Assembly (NCBI RefSeq): GCF_021261315.1 | Contig: NZ_JAJSAX010000009.1 | Span: forward strand, 59,334 to 123,333 | Reading direction: 5' to 3' | DNA length: 64,000 nucleotides | Origin: Epilithonimonas sp. JDS | GTDB lineage: Bacteria; Bacteroidota; Bacteroidia; Flavobacteriales; Weeksellaceae | Shown here: positions 1-9,021 of the stretch, piece by piece | Layout: the number at the start of each line of letters is the position of its first letter | Numbering within the stretch: the stretch's first letter is position 1 | Position numbers and translations under genes: made by a program | The notes under the pieces: model-generated | Seen by the model: only the letters and a program-made list of their open reading frames with translations | Told to the model about the DNA's origin: nothing | Databases searched by the model: none

Positions 1-501
1 GCGAATGTCATTGCTAAAACCGTCGGGCAAAATCCGGTGGTTGCGAAAAAAGAAACGAAAGTTTTTGCTCTTGATTTCAAATGGATGGCTGCAGCGGCAG
101 TAATTTTGATTGGTGGAATTACGGCATTTTTTAGTCTTAACAGCAATCCGGAAGTTTCTATGGCTCAGCAAGCGCCAATTGTAGACAGTGTTTATGAAAT
201 TGAAAAGTCTGTTGAAAAACCTTCTGTAGATCTGTTGGCAGAAAATGCGATTTCAGAAGAAACTCAAAATGAAATTTCGAAGCCAAAACATCTGAAAACA
301 AATCAGACTCTTGCAGTTTCGAAATCTAAAACAGAGGTTTCTTCCGATAGAAATATGACTGATAGACAGGATTATGCTGTTGCGACAAAAACAGGATCAA
401 AAATGGATGTGGAAAAAGTGCTGGCCGCTTTCACTCCTGATCAGTTGAAAGATATTGACAGAAACAGTGAACAAGACGTGTATCTTGACTTGTATAATTA
501 A
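1..501 (+). CDS. membrane-anchored hypothetical protein, 5' end outside window
   Basis: The reading frame is open at base 1, so the start lies upstream. One transmembrane segment (around FKWMAAAAVILIGGITAFF, encoded near 76-135) is preceded by a short Lys-rich cytoplasmic stretch. It is followed by a Glu/Lys/Ser-rich extracytoplasmic region without a recognisable domain. This layout resembles the anti-sigma-factor-like membrane proteins that often lie downstream of ECF sigma factors in Flavobacteriia, but no anti-sigma motif is visible here. The next gene begins 17 bp downstream, so the two are probably cotranscribed. Function is not assigned. Confidence 0.75.
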   Translation, partial: ANVIAKTVGQNPVVAKKETKVFALDFKWMAAAAVILIGGITAFFSLNSNPEVSMAQQAPIVDSVYEIEKSVEKPSVDLLAENAISEETQNEISKPKHLKTNQTLAVSKSKTEVSSDRNMTDRQDYAVATKTGSKMDVEKVLAAFTPDQLKDIDRNSEQDVYLDLYN

Positions 502-517
502 ATTAAAAATCAATAAA

Positions 518-1117
518 ATGAATAAATTCTTATTAATGATTTTGATTGCCGGATTTTCCTCCGCACATACCGCAAAAGGTCAGCAGCGAAATTCCGGAAA
601 TACAGCTGGCAGAAATAGTACATCAACACCTTCATTCAGAAGTGGTTCTGCAAACTCCTTGTCTCCTTCGGGAACAATGCAAAGGCAACAATCTATTCCG
701 AGAACCTCCGAATGGCAGTCGATGAATATGAAGGAAAGAAAACAGGCAGTAAGCAATATGTCTGTAAAAGACCGCACTGTTTTTCTTCAAAATATGAAAG
801 AAAATATTGTGATTGATGATCTTGATATTCCAAAAGAAAAACAGGATGAATTCAAAACGATGTATGCAGAATATCAGAGCAATCAGAAGCAGATTAAAGA
901 AAAATTCCACGTTGATAAGAATCTCGACAATCTTTCTGATGATGAAGCTACAAAGCGATTAAACCAAAGTTTTGACGTAGGACAACAGCTTCTGAATAAC
1001 CGAAGAACCTATGCAGATAAATTCCTGAAAATACTGACACCGCAACAAGTTTTAACGCTTTTCCAAACGGAAGGGAAAATGCGGGACAAGATGCTCGATA
1101 AAAAAAATGACAAATAG
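518..1117 (+). CDS. secreted hypothetical protein with Gln/Ser-rich N-terminus
   Basis: The protein has 199 residues. The ATG at 518 is chosen because it opens directly into a signal peptide (MNKFLLMILIAGFSSAHTAKG). An upstream in-frame start at 455 would add a non-signal tail and overlap the preceding gene. After the signal comes a low-complexity Ser/Gln/Asn stretch (about residues 24-65), then a charged, probably helical region (about 70-195) rich in Lys, Asp and Gln. The helical part is reminiscent of small periplasmic Spy/CpxP-like proteins, but I see no LTxxQ motif pair to prove it. It pairs with the membrane protein just upstream. Confidence 0.8.
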   Translation: MNKFLLMILIAGFSSAHTAKGQQRNSGNTAGRNSTSTPSFRSGSANSLSPSGTMQRQQSIPRTSEWQSMNMKERKQAVSNMSVKDRTVFLQNMKENIVIDDLDIPKEKQDEFKTMYAEYQSNQKQIKEKFHVDKNLDNLSDDEATKRLNQSFDVGQQLLNNRRTYADKFLKILTPQQVLTLFQTEGKMRDKMLDKKNDK

Positions 1118-1121
1118 TTCC

Positions 1122-1150
1122 AAAACCTCTAATTTTCAGAGGTTTTTTTT
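1122..1150 (+). terminator. rho-independent terminator
   Basis: An inverted repeat (AAACCTCT ... AGAGGTTT) is followed directly by a run of T. It lies 5 bp after the stop codon of the secreted hypothetical gene and before the PpiD-type gene. Confidence 0.85.
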
Positions 1151-1245
1151 ATTTTATCTTTCACATTTGCAATTGTCTGTAAATTATTTTCCTATTCTGT
1201 TAAAAATATGTATTTTCGCACACTATTATAAATACATACTATAAA

Positions 1246-3390
1246 ATGGCAATTTTAGGCGAAATTAGAAAAAGATCATGGCTTCTGTTAGGCGTAATAG
1301 CTTTGGGATTGTTAGCATTTCTTTTCAACGCAGATACCTTTGACAAAATGTTTGCAAAGAATCCAAACGTGTTTGGAAAAGTCAATGGCGAGGATATTAC
1401 AAGAGACGAGTTCAACGATCAGTTGTTCATCATGCAACAGCAGGCTCAGCAGCAAGGTCAGCCGACGAAAGGTTTGGAAGAGCAGGCTTGGCAGATTCTT
1501 GTGCAGTCCAAATTGATCAAACAACAATTTGAAAAAACAGGATTGACTCTTTCAGATGAAACTTTCTGGAGCCAATTGCAGTATGATCCAATCTTCGCTC
1601 AGAATCAACAGTATTTTGATGAGAAAGGAAACTTTAAACTAAAAGAGATCAAAGGTGAGATCGAAAAATCTCAGTCTATGAATCCGGAAAATTATACTTT
1701 TTGGCTGAAAAATAAAAAAGCAATCGAGTACAGAATGATGGCGAGAATGCTTTTCGGAAACATCACTTCCGGTATCACAACCAGCAAAAAAGAAGCTGAG
1801 TTGATGGTAAAATTCCGTGATGAGATGGCAAACATCGATTTTGTAAAAGTTGATTACTTGGAGTTCTCTAAAAAGAATAATGTAAAAGTAACCACTCAGG
1901 ATCTTGCAGATTACATCAAATTACATCCGACAAGATTCAAAGCTACAGCGAGCAGAAATATTGCTTATGCTTATTTCCCTGCAGCGCCAAGTGCTTCTGA
2001 TGATGCAGCAACTTTAAACGAAATCAATAAACTTTTCCTTAAAGGAACTGACGCTTCCAACGGTGCAGAAAATTTCCAGAACACTACGAATGATTCTATG
2101 TTTGTAGAACTTAATTCTGATGTTCCTTTTATTCCTCAGTATGTAAGCCCAACTCAATTGCCAGCTGAGTTGAAAGATAAGGTTGCAACTGCAGCTATCG
2201 GACAGACTTTTGGACCTTACAAAGAACAGTCACTTTACGTAGTTTCGAAATTATTGGATAAAAAAGCTTCTGATTCTACATTGTCAAAACATATCTTAAT
2301 TGCTTATAAAGGTGCTGAAAGATCTACAGCAACAAGAACTAAAGAAGCAGCAAAGAAAACCGCAGACAGTTTATTGGCAGTGATCAAGGCTGATCCGGCA
2401 AAGTTTGCTGAAGGACTAAAATTGTCTGACGAACCAAACGCTGTTGAAAGAAACGGAAGTGTGGGCTGGACAACGCCTACAAGCCAGTTTGCTCCAGGAT
2501 ATTTGAGTTTCTTGGCAAACAATGCAAAAGGTACTACAGGATTGCAGGAAACAGCTTTCGGTTACCATATCATCAATGTTGAAGATAAGAAAAGCGGTGC
2601 AATGACTTATAAAATGGCGCACTTAGCTAAAAATATCAAAGCTTCTGACAAAACTGAAAATCAAGTTTTGACTCAGGCTACAAGATTTATTCAGCAGACG
2701 CAGGGGAAAAGTTTTAACCAGTTTAAAAACTTAGCTGAGAAAAACAAATACAGATTCGACAATCCTAAAACTGTTGGAAGATTCCAGGGAACACTTCCGG
2801 GAATTGGATCAGACAAAGATGGAGACGTGATCGCTTGGGCATTTGATAAGAAAAGAGAAATCGGCGATACAGACATCTTCACAGTAGAAGGAACTGGTGA
2901 CAGAATCGTGGCTTATGTAGTTGGAAAACAGGATGAAGGTCTTGCCGATCCGGAAACAGTTAGAGATCAAATCGAGCCAATCGTGAAGAATAAAGTTCTT
3001 GCTAAGAAAATCCTTGAGAAAATCAACGCTGGAAAATATGCTTCTCTAGATCAGGCTGCAAAAGCACTTGGTACAACTAAAGCAAGCGCTGCAGTTAACG
3101 TTTTCAATCCTTCTGTGAATGGAGCCATGGAACCTAAAGTTGCCGGAGCGGCATTCGGTGTTGCAGTTAATAAATTATCCCAACCAATTGAAGGGATGAC
3201 AGGTATTTATTTGGTTGTTAAAAAATCTGTGACAACTAATAAATTGCCAGGTGATATCAAACAAATCACGGAGTCTATCAATCAGCAGAATTCTCAGCAG
3301 TTCACAGGTGCATTCTTGAAGAGTCTTCAGGATAATGCAAAAATCAAAGATTACAGAATTGAAGTTTGGGACAAGAATCCTCAACAATAA
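1246..3390 (+). CDS. PpiD/SurA-type peptidylprolyl isomerase, membrane anchored
   Basis: This 714-residue periplasmic foldase probably assists folding of outer-membrane and secreted proteins. Residues 10-28 form the single N-terminal membrane anchor (LLLGVIALGLLAFLF). A SurA_N-like helical region follows (about 30-230). A parvulin (PpiC-type) domain spans about 347-450, with HILIAY at its start and the conserved end GYHIINVEDK. The C-terminal part (about 480-710) is helical and lacks a second clear parvulin signature. The size and the anchor fit the PpiD-like chaperones of Bacteroidetes rather than soluble SurA. It stands alone between two terminators. Confidence 0.93.
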   Translation: MAILGEIRKRSWLLLGVIALGLLAFLFNADTFDKMFAKNPNVFGKVNGEDITRDEFNDQLFIMQQQAQQQGQPTKGLEEQAWQILVQSKLIKQQFEKTGLTLSDETFWSQLQYDPIFAQNQQYFDEKGNFKLKEIKGEIEKSQSMNPENYTFWLKNKKAIEYRMMARMLFGNITSGITTSKKEAELMVKFRDEMANIDFVKVDYLEFSKKNNVKVTTQDLADYIKLHPTRFKATASRNIAYAYFPAAPSASDDAATLNEINKLFLKGTDASNGAENFQNTTNDSMFVELNSDVPFIPQYVSPTQLPAELKDKVATAAIGQTFGPYKEQSLYVVSKLLDKKASDSTLSKHILIAYKGAERSTATRTKEAAKKTADSLLAVIKADPAKFAEGLKLSDEPNAVERNGSVGWTTPTSQFAPGYLSFLANNAKGTTGLQETAFGYHIINVEDKKSGAMTYKMAHLAKNIKASDKTENQVLTQATRFIQQTQGKSFNQFKNLAEKNKYRFDNPKTVGRFQGTLPGIGSDKDGDVIAWAFDKKREIGDTDIFTVEGTGDRIVAYVVGKQDEGLADPETVRDQIEPIVKNKVLAKKILEKINAGKYASLDQAAKALGTTKASAAVNVFNPSVNGAMEPKVAGAAFGVAVNKLSQPIEGMTGIYLVVKKSVTTNKLPGDIKQITESINQQNSQQFTGAFLKSLQDNAKIKDYRIEVWDKNPQQ

Positions 3391-3409
3391 TTTCAAAATA
3401 TTTTACAAT

Positions 3410-3448
3410 CAACGAAAGCGGCATAATTGTCGCTTTTGTTGTTTTTTA
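3410..3448 (+). terminator. rho-independent terminator
   Basis: An 11-bp stem (CAACGAAAGCG with CGCTTTTGTTG, one mismatch) around a 10-nt loop is followed by TTTTTTATTT. It is 19 bp after the PpiD-type gene. Confidence 0.75.
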
Positions 3449-3507
3449 TTTATATCCATTATAATTCCAATATTCATTATATTTGCTAATTAGTAAAATC
3501 TACAAAC

Positions 3508-4461
3508 GTGAAGTTAAGTAAAGAATTAAAAACAGGGCTCATCGCCATTTTTGCCATTATAGGTTTCGTTGTACTGTATCAATTTATGAAGGGGAAAAAT
3601 CTTTTCACGACAGACAATGTTTTCTATGCAAAATATGATAATGTAGAAGGGCTTTCTGTTTCCAATCCGGTTTCTATCAATGGATTGAAAGTCGGTCAGG
3701 TCGATGAGATCAAACCAATTACAACAAAGGATGGCAAGCTGCATTTCGTGGTTAAACTTACCATTGACGATACCTTCGAATTTTCCAGAAATTCAACCGT
3801 TGAGATCTTTGAACCAGGATTAATGTCCGGAAAAGAAATGAAGATCAATTTGTTCTATGGCGGCGATACTGCAAAAGACGGCGATACTTTGAAAGGAAAC
3901 TATCAGTTATCAATGCTGAACTCGTTGTCTTCTCAAGTAAAACCGGTGAAAGATCAATTGTCAAATGTCCTTTTGAAACTGGATTCAACGCTTGCAAGCA
4001 CCAATAAAATTGTTGACGAGCAAAACAGACGAGAAATCAAATTGTTGCTATCAAACCTTAACAGAACCATTGAATCTTTCAAAGGTGCGTCTGACAGAAC
4101 GAATTCAATTTTGGCCAATAATGAAAAAGGCCTGCACGAAGTTGTCGCCAATGCAAATGCAGCAATGCTGACCGCAAACAAAACGCTGGATAAATTTGGC
4201 GGCGTCGCAGAACGTGTAGATATCGATAAATTGAATGGTACAATTGACCAGTTCAACCAAACGGCTGGGAAACTGAATAACGTTATTTCCGGCATACAAA
4301 ACGGTGAAGGTTCTCTTGGTAAATTGGCGAAAGATGAAGAGCTTTACAACAATCTAACTAAGACTTCGAAGAATCTTAATGAGTTGGTGGAAGACTTCAA
4401 AGTCAACCCTAAGAGATACGTGAATTTCTCAGTTTTTGGTAAAAACGCAGACAAAAAGTAA
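3508..4461 (+). CDS. MlaD-family (MCE domain) protein
   Basis: This 317-residue protein is of the MlaD/MCE class, the substrate-binding part of ABC systems that move phospholipids between inner and outer membranes. It starts at GTG 3508, the only start that keeps the N-terminal anchor (TGLIAIFAIIGFVVLYQF, about 9-26) intact. The MCE domain covers about 37-115, with the typical NVEGLSVSNPVSINGLKVGQV core. The rest (about 135-300) is predicted helical or coiled-coil, as in other single-MCE proteins. The usual partners MlaE and MlaF are not adjacent. It is 3 bp from the following Fe-S gene, suggesting one transcript. Confidence 0.9.
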   Translation: MKLSKELKTGLIAIFAIIGFVVLYQFMKGKNLFTTDNVFYAKYDNVEGLSVSNPVSINGLKVGQVDEIKPITTKDGKLHFVVKLTIDDTFEFSRNSTVEIFEPGLMSGKEMKINLFYGGDTAKDGDTLKGNYQLSMLNSLSSQVKPVKDQLSNVLLKLDSTLASTNKIVDEQNRREIKLLLSNLNRTIESFKGASDRTNSILANNEKGLHEVVANANAAMLTANKTLDKFGGVAERVDIDKLNGTIDQFNQTAGKLNNVISGIQNGEGSLGKLAKDEELYNNLTKTSKNLNELVEDFKVNPKRYVNFSVFGKNADKK

Positions 4462-4464
4462 TTT

Positions 4465-5784
4465 ATGCAATACATTGATAATGCTATTTTCCTGATTCTT
4501 TTAATTGCTGGTTTCGGACTGTTTTTTAAAAGTCTGAAAGAAATCTATCGCAATATCAAATTAGGGAGAGAGATCAACAGAACAGACAGGAAAGCTGAAC
4601 GCTGGGCAATTATGTCTCGTGTTGCGCTGGGACAGAGCAAAATGGTAAAACGCCCGATTGCGGGAATTTTGCACATTTTTGTTTATGTTGGTTTTGTCAT
4701 TATCAATATCGAAGTTTTGGAAATTATCATAGATGGAATTTTCGGAACGCACCGCTTCTTACAAGGTATTTTAGGAGCATCTTTCTATGCATTTTTCACA
4801 TCTACTTTGGAAGTTCTTGCTTTGTTGGTTGTAATTGCAGTCGTGGTATTTTTCATCAGAAGAAATTTCTACGGTGTGAAAAGACTGACGATGAAGGAAC
4901 TTTTCGGCTGGCCAAAGAACGATGCCAATTGGATTTTGATTATTGAGTTTGCTTTAATGGTGGCTTTTTTCACAATGAATGGCGCAGATTATTATGCTGA
5001 TGCCAATCGTTTTGGTGGTAATTTTCCAATCTCAAAAAACATTTTTCCATTCTTTCAAAACTTCAGTGTAGAAACACTTCATATCGTAGAGCAATCGGCT
5101 TGGTGGTTTCACTTTGTCGGGATTTTGTTCTTTATGAATTACCTTTATTATTCAAAACATCTTCATATTATATTAGCTTTTCCGAATACTTGGTTTTCGA
5201 ATCTTGAAGAGAAAGGGAAATTCAATAATTTGGATTCTGTTACCAAAGAAATCAAATTGATGATGGATCCAAATGCAGATCCTTACGCCGCTCCGGCAGA
5301 AGGCGAGGCAGAAATTCCATCCAAATTTGGCGCAGAAGATATTTTTGATCTTAATCAACATCAATTGATGAGTGCCTATTCCTGTACAGAATGTGGACGT
5401 TGTACTTCAGTTTGTCCTGCAAATATCACAGGGAAAAAATTATCTCCAAGATTAATAATGATGAAAACCAGAGACCGTTTGGAAGAGGTTGGAAAAAACA
5501 TCAACAAGAACGGCGGAAAATTCGTTGATGATGGTAAAAAACTGGTCAACGATTATATTACCAAAGAAGAACTTTGGGCTTGTACCACTTGTAATGCTTG
5601 TGTAGAAGCTTGCCCGGTTCTTATTGATCCTCTATCTATAATCTTCGAAATGAGAAGATTTTTGGTAATGGAACAATCCGCAGCGCCACAAGAATTGAAT
5701 CTGATGATGACCAATGTTGAGAATAATGCAGCACCTTGGCAGTACAATCAGGCTGATCGTTTGAATTGGGCGAAAGATAATTAA
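4465..5784 (+). CDS. membrane (Fe-S)-binding oxidoreductase, HdrC/GlpC-like
   Basis: The protein has 439 residues. The N-terminal half has about five membrane segments (near 4-22, 64-86, 104-131, 155-172, 212-230), the last ones with His residues that could bind haem as in NarI-like subunits. The C-terminal half carries two [4Fe-4S] ferredoxin motifs, CTECGRCTSVCP at 307-318 and CTTCNACVEACP at 373-384, both C-x2-C-x2-C-x3-CP. It is a probable quinone-linked electron-transfer subunit. The partner is the CCG-domain protein encoded 84 bp downstream, the same pairing as HdrC with HdrB. The physiological substrate is unknown. Confidence 0.9.
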   Translation: MQYIDNAIFLILLIAGFGLFFKSLKEIYRNIKLGREINRTDRKAERWAIMSRVALGQSKMVKRPIAGILHIFVYVGFVIINIEVLEIIIDGIFGTHRFLQGILGASFYAFFTSTLEVLALLVVIAVVVFFIRRNFYGVKRLTMKELFGWPKNDANWILIIEFALMVAFFTMNGADYYADANRFGGNFPISKNIFPFFQNFSVETLHIVEQSAWWFHFVGILFFMNYLYYSKHLHIILAFPNTWFSNLEEKGKFNNLDSVTKEIKLMMDPNADPYAAPAEGEAEIPSKFGAEDIFDLNQHQLMSAYSCTECGRCTSVCPANITGKKLSPRLIMMKTRDRLEEVGKNINKNGGKFVDDGKKLVNDYITKEELWACTTCNACVEACPVLIDPLSIIFEMRRFLVMEQSAAPQELNLMMTNVENNAAPWQYNQADRLNWAKDN

Positions 5785-5868
5785 TGTAACAATGTAATAA
5801 TCTACCAATGTAGCAATCATTAATCTAATTGTTAAACTGTTACATTGATTAATTGGTAAATTATAAAA
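5783..5868. repeat. octanucleotide-phased inverted repeat tract
   Basis: The spacer between the two Fe-S genes consists of degenerate 8-nt units. AATGTA recurs at 5783, 5791 and 5807, at spacings of 8 and 16. The second half carries the complementary type (TGTTAAAC, TGTTACAT), so the two halves can pair. The tract ends at the ATG of the downstream gene. Confidence 0.6.
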
Positions 5869-6654
5869 ATGGATTTCACTATAAAAACAATGGCAGATTA
5901 CGCTGCTGAAGGCAAATCTCCTGAAGTTCTTTTCTGGGTTGGCTGCGCCGGAAGTTTCGATGACAGAGCCAAAAAAATAACCAAAGCATTCTGCAAAATC
6001 CTGAATAAAATTGGAGTAGAATTCGCTGTTCTTGGTCAGGAAGAATCCTGCACAGGCGATCCTGCAAAACGTGCCGGAAACGAATTTGTTTTCCAAATGA
6101 TGGCTCTGACCAACATTGAAGTTCTGAATGCTTACGAAGTCAAAAAAATTGTGACGGCTTGCCCGCACTGTTTCAACACTTTAAAAAATGAATATCCAAG
6201 CTTAGGTGGCAATTATGAAGTCCTTCACCACACACAATTCCTAAAAGACCTGATGAATGAAGGCCGACTGAAAATAGAAGGTGGAAGTTTCAAAGGGAAA
6301 AAAATCACGTTCCACGATCCTTGTTATCTCGGAAGAGGGAATGACGAGTACGAAGCGCCAAGAATGCTCCTCGAAAAACTGGATGCAGAACTTGTAGAAA
6401 TGAAACGCTGCAAAACCAACGGACTGTGTTGTGGAGCTGGCGGCGCGCAAATGTTCAAAGAGCCTGAAAAAGGAAACAAAGACATCAATGTAGAGAGAAC
6501 AGAAGAAGCGCTCTCGTTTGAACCGAAAATAATTGCGACAGGTTGTCCTTTCTGTAACACTATGATGACCGATGGTGTGAAGCATTTTAACAAAAATACA
6601 GAAGTAGAAGTTAAAGATATTGTAGAGCTTTTGGCAGAAGCTGAGGATCTTTAA
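5869..6654 (+). CDS. (Fe-S)-binding protein with two CCG domains, HdrB-like
   Basis: This 261-residue soluble protein has two cysteine-rich CCG domains. The first contains SCTGDPAKR and ACPHCFNTLK, the second NGLCCGAGGAQM and GCPFCNTMM. Such domains bind unusual Fe-S centres in heterodisulfide reductase subunit B, GlpC and lactate oxidase LutA. It follows the membrane ferredoxin-type gene and is very probably its catalytic partner. In Bacteroidetes this pair is conserved, but the electron donor and acceptor are not established. A terminator follows at 6678. Confidence 0.9.
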   Translation: MDFTIKTMADYAAEGKSPEVLFWVGCAGSFDDRAKKITKAFCKILNKIGVEFAVLGQEESCTGDPAKRAGNEFVFQMMALTNIEVLNAYEVKKIVTACPHCFNTLKNEYPSLGGNYEVLHHTQFLKDLMNEGRLKIEGGSFKGKKITFHDPCYLGRGNDEYEAPRMLLEKLDAELVEMKRCKTNGLCCGAGGAQMFKEPEKGNKDINVERTEEALSFEPKIIATGCPFCNTMMTDGVKHFNKNTEVEVKDIVELLAEAEDL

Positions 6655-6677
6655 TTTATATATACTTTTAAAAATAC

Positions 6678-6703
6678 AAACCCGGATACATTCTGGGTTT
6701 TTC
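6678..6703 (+). terminator. rho-independent terminator
   Basis: A 9-bp stem (AAACCCGGA with TCTGGGTTT, one G-T pair) is followed by a short T-rich run, 23 bp after the CCG-domain gene. Confidence 0.7.
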
Positions 6704-6757
6704 GTTTTTACAGAATTCGATAAAAATCCGTAATTTTATACTTTAAATAATCCTGTT

Positions 6758-7246
6758 ATGAAAATCGAGGAATCAAATATTGTAGAAACAAGCGACTATC
6801 GCGTCATTATATATCCAGCTTCAAGACCTTTTACAGCAAAAGAAAGTAAAACAATTGCTGAGAAATTATACGATTTCTTAGGTGATTGGGCTGCTCACGG
6901 AAAAGAATTGTCCTCATCTTTTAAGATTGAAAAAAATCAATTCATTATCATTTGTGTAGATGAAGAAAAAGAAGCGGCTTCCGGCTGCAGCATCGATGCT
7001 TTGGGCAAAGTGATGAGAGAACTGGACTCACAATTTGATCTTGGATTATTTGACAGAATGAAAGCCAGTTTTATAGAAAACGGTGAAGTCAAAACTTTGA
7101 AACTTTCGGATTTCAAAAGTAAAATCAGAAGCGGCGAACTGTCAAAAGACATTGAGGTTTTCGATTTTTCCAAGAACACTTACCTTGATTTCTTGAGTCA
7201 TTTTATACAGCCTTTCAGCAGAAGTTGGGCATTTTCTATAAAATAA
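6758..7246 (+). CDS. conserved Bacteroidetes hypothetical protein
   Basis: The protein has 162 residues, with no signal peptide and no membrane segment. Relatives in Flavobacteriia are often labelled 'ABC transporter ATPase', but no Walker A (GxxGxGKS/T) or Walker B is present, so that name is not supported. The sequence is a compact alpha/beta protein with a possibly notable GCSIDALGKV stretch around residues 73-82. It is followed within 5 bp by the convergent stop of the GT-C gene. Confidence 0.8.
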   Translation: MKIEESNIVETSDYRVIIYPASRPFTAKESKTIAEKLYDFLGDWAAHGKELSSSFKIEKNQFIIICVDEEKEAASGCSIDALGKVMRELDSQFDLGLFDRMKASFIENGEVKTLKLSDFKSKIRSGELSKDIEVFDFSKNTYLDFLSHFIQPFSRSWAFSIK

Positions 7247-7250
7247 ATTT

Positions 7251-8666
7251 TTAATTTCTACCATATCCTCCGTCAAAATTATATACAAAAAGATAGAAGC
7301 CTTTATCCATTTCATAAATTTTATGAATGGGATATTTTTTTAAATTAAGTGCGTTGTAAATGAACTGTTCTGGTTTTGAACGTGCTTCAAAATAATTCCC
7401 AGATGTTGAGCAAACTGTTATGACATTTATTTTTCGTCCAATAATGTAATTTCTGTATGCACTGGAGTCATTTTTTTTTCTTGTAAGCAGCATTGTAGCA
7501 TCATTCAGACCTGCTCCATCATAGCACATTGCGTCTGAGAAATATGCAGTAAACCCCGCGTCGATTATGCTAACCTTATCGCTTAGGTGCAAAATCTTAA
7601 CTAGCTTTTGGTATGCACCATAATAGCCAACATTTTCTATTTCAATCTGTTTCTTCTGTTGATAAAAATTAAGAGATAATTTTACCATTCTGAGAAAAAC
7701 GATAAGAAGTAATACGTTTAAAAACAGGGGAACTTTTTTACCGAGAGTTCGGAAGTTTTCAGGATTAAAATCAAAAACTAAATAGAAACACATCAAAGGA
7801 AAGTAATACCTTGAAAAGATGCCCGAAGAGTAGCTTTCAACATTATTGGTGTAGTAAAAAATAAGAATATGTAAGGGAACCAGAGACAAAAACTTTTTCC
7901 TGCGTGCTAACTCTATTGATATTGGAATAAAGATAAGCAAAAGGCCACAATAAACAGAAATTTTAGAAACGCTGTAATTCGTAAGATGTGATTTGTAAAT
8001 TAACGGCAGTAACACGTAGTAATCAAAAAAAATGACGTAGTACAGAGCAAAAAGTAATACTGTAAAAATCGATATGAGTGTTTTTTTATAAAAATCTGAT
8101 GAAAAAAAACGACTATCCAGGTTCCAAAATAGAAGAAAGATTATAAATTCCGGTCTTATTAAAGGCAATAGTAAAGCATAATAATTTAGAGTTTGATCCC
8201 AGTTTTTAATAAATAAATACAGGATAAGTGCTGCAAAAACACTTTCTAGACCATGTGCAGAATTCAAATACAGCCAAAAAATAAAGAATAAGGTAATTGA
8301 AAAATTAAAGAAATTTAAGAACACGTTGTTTTTCGCAAATCTTAGATGCTGCAACAGTTTGACAATAAGAAAACTGCCCGCTATAAGATTAATCGGAAGA
8401 AATATGTGCTCCGATTTTATTCCCAAAAAATTAAAAAAAGCCAAAATCCACATCCAAATAATGCTGGTTTGCCCATTACCTTGGAATGTAGGATCCAAAT
8501 TATACCAGGGTTTAAAATATTCAGCAAAATTTTTTGCATACTTGAAGGTTATATAAGAATCATCAATAATTATGTTGGAGGAAATAAAAGAAACAAAAAT
8601 ATATAAAATCACAAAAAATGAAATCATAGGTATTTTATAATCACTATTATTAAAAGATATATTCAT
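7251..8666 (-). CDS. GT-C fold membrane glycosyltransferase-like protein
   Basis: This 471-residue polytopic membrane protein has about 10-12 hydrophobic segments. After the first segment it has the acidic pair DD at 35-36 in IDDSYITFKYAKNF, and then GNGQTSI. This resembles the DDxYI...G.TS signature near the N-terminus of lipid-linked GT-C glycosyltransferases such as the AftB-like and ArnT/PMT-like families. It would transfer a sugar from a polyprenyl-phosphate donor at the outer face of the inner membrane. The acceptor is unknown. It is convergent with the preceding gene and divergent from the glycan genes at 9022. It is more AT-rich than its neighbours, consistent with an accessory cell-surface locus. 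Confidence 0.75.
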   Translation of the reverse strand: MNISFNNSDYKIPMISFFVILYIFVSFISSNIIIDDSYITFKYAKNFAEYFKPWYNLDPTFQGNGQTSIIWMWILAFFNFLGIKSEHIFLPINLIAGSFLIVKLLQHLRFAKNNVFLNFFNFSITLFFIFWLYLNSAHGLESVFAALILYLFIKNWDQTLNYYALLLPLIRPEFIIFLLFWNLDSRFFSSDFYKKTLISIFTVLLFALYYVIFFDYYVLLPLIYKSHLTNYSVSKISVYCGLLLIFIPISIELARRKKFLSLVPLHILIFYYTNNVESYSSGIFSRYYFPLMCFYLVFDFNPENFRTLGKKVPLFLNVLLLIVFLRMVKLSLNFYQQKKQIEIENVGYYGAYQKLVKILHLSDKVSIIDAGFTAYFSDAMCYDGAGLNDATMLLTRKKNDSSAYRNYIIGRKINVITVCSTSGNYFEARSKPEQFIYNALNLKKYPIHKIYEMDKGFYLFVYNFDGGYGRN

Positions 8667-9021
8667 TTGCTAATTTTATTTTCAAATAGATTCAATAAAA
8701 TTGTAAAAAATTAATTTATAGGCGAAATTGTCCGTACTCGCGCAAATATAAACAATTAGAAAAAGAAATCTTTTTATCATCACTATCTAAGATGATAATG
8801 ACCGCCGAAAGAATTGATAATGTTTCAAATAACATATTTGATATTTTAGTGATTCAGAAGAAATTTTGAAGTTAAAATGTCTAATTCATCAAGATCATTC
8901 AAAATAATAAAAATTTAAAATAGTTAAATTACAAAATAACTCTCTTCTTTCAAAGTTTTATCTTAGATAGAAGCGTTTCTTTTATAAATTTTATCTTTGT
9001 AAGGATTATAGTAACAAAACT
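8667..9021. other. intergenic region between divergent glycan genes
   Basis: These 355 bp are very AT-rich and contain no convincing gene or strong inverted repeat. The only recognisable signal is a Bacteroidetes-type -7 box (TATCTTTG, 8992-8999) in front of the GT4 gene. Confidence 0.5.
8992..8999 (+). promoter_or_regulatory. candidate -7 box for the glycan operon
   Basis: TATCTTTG matches the Bacteroidetes primary-sigma -7 consensus TAnnTTTG and lies 22 nt before the TTG start at 9022. No clear TTTG -33 box is seen at the expected distance, so this is tentative. Confidence 0.4.

Noticed and set aside
6758..7246. ABC transporter ATPase
   Set aside because: This name is used for relatives, but no Walker A, Walker B or signature motif is present in the sequence.
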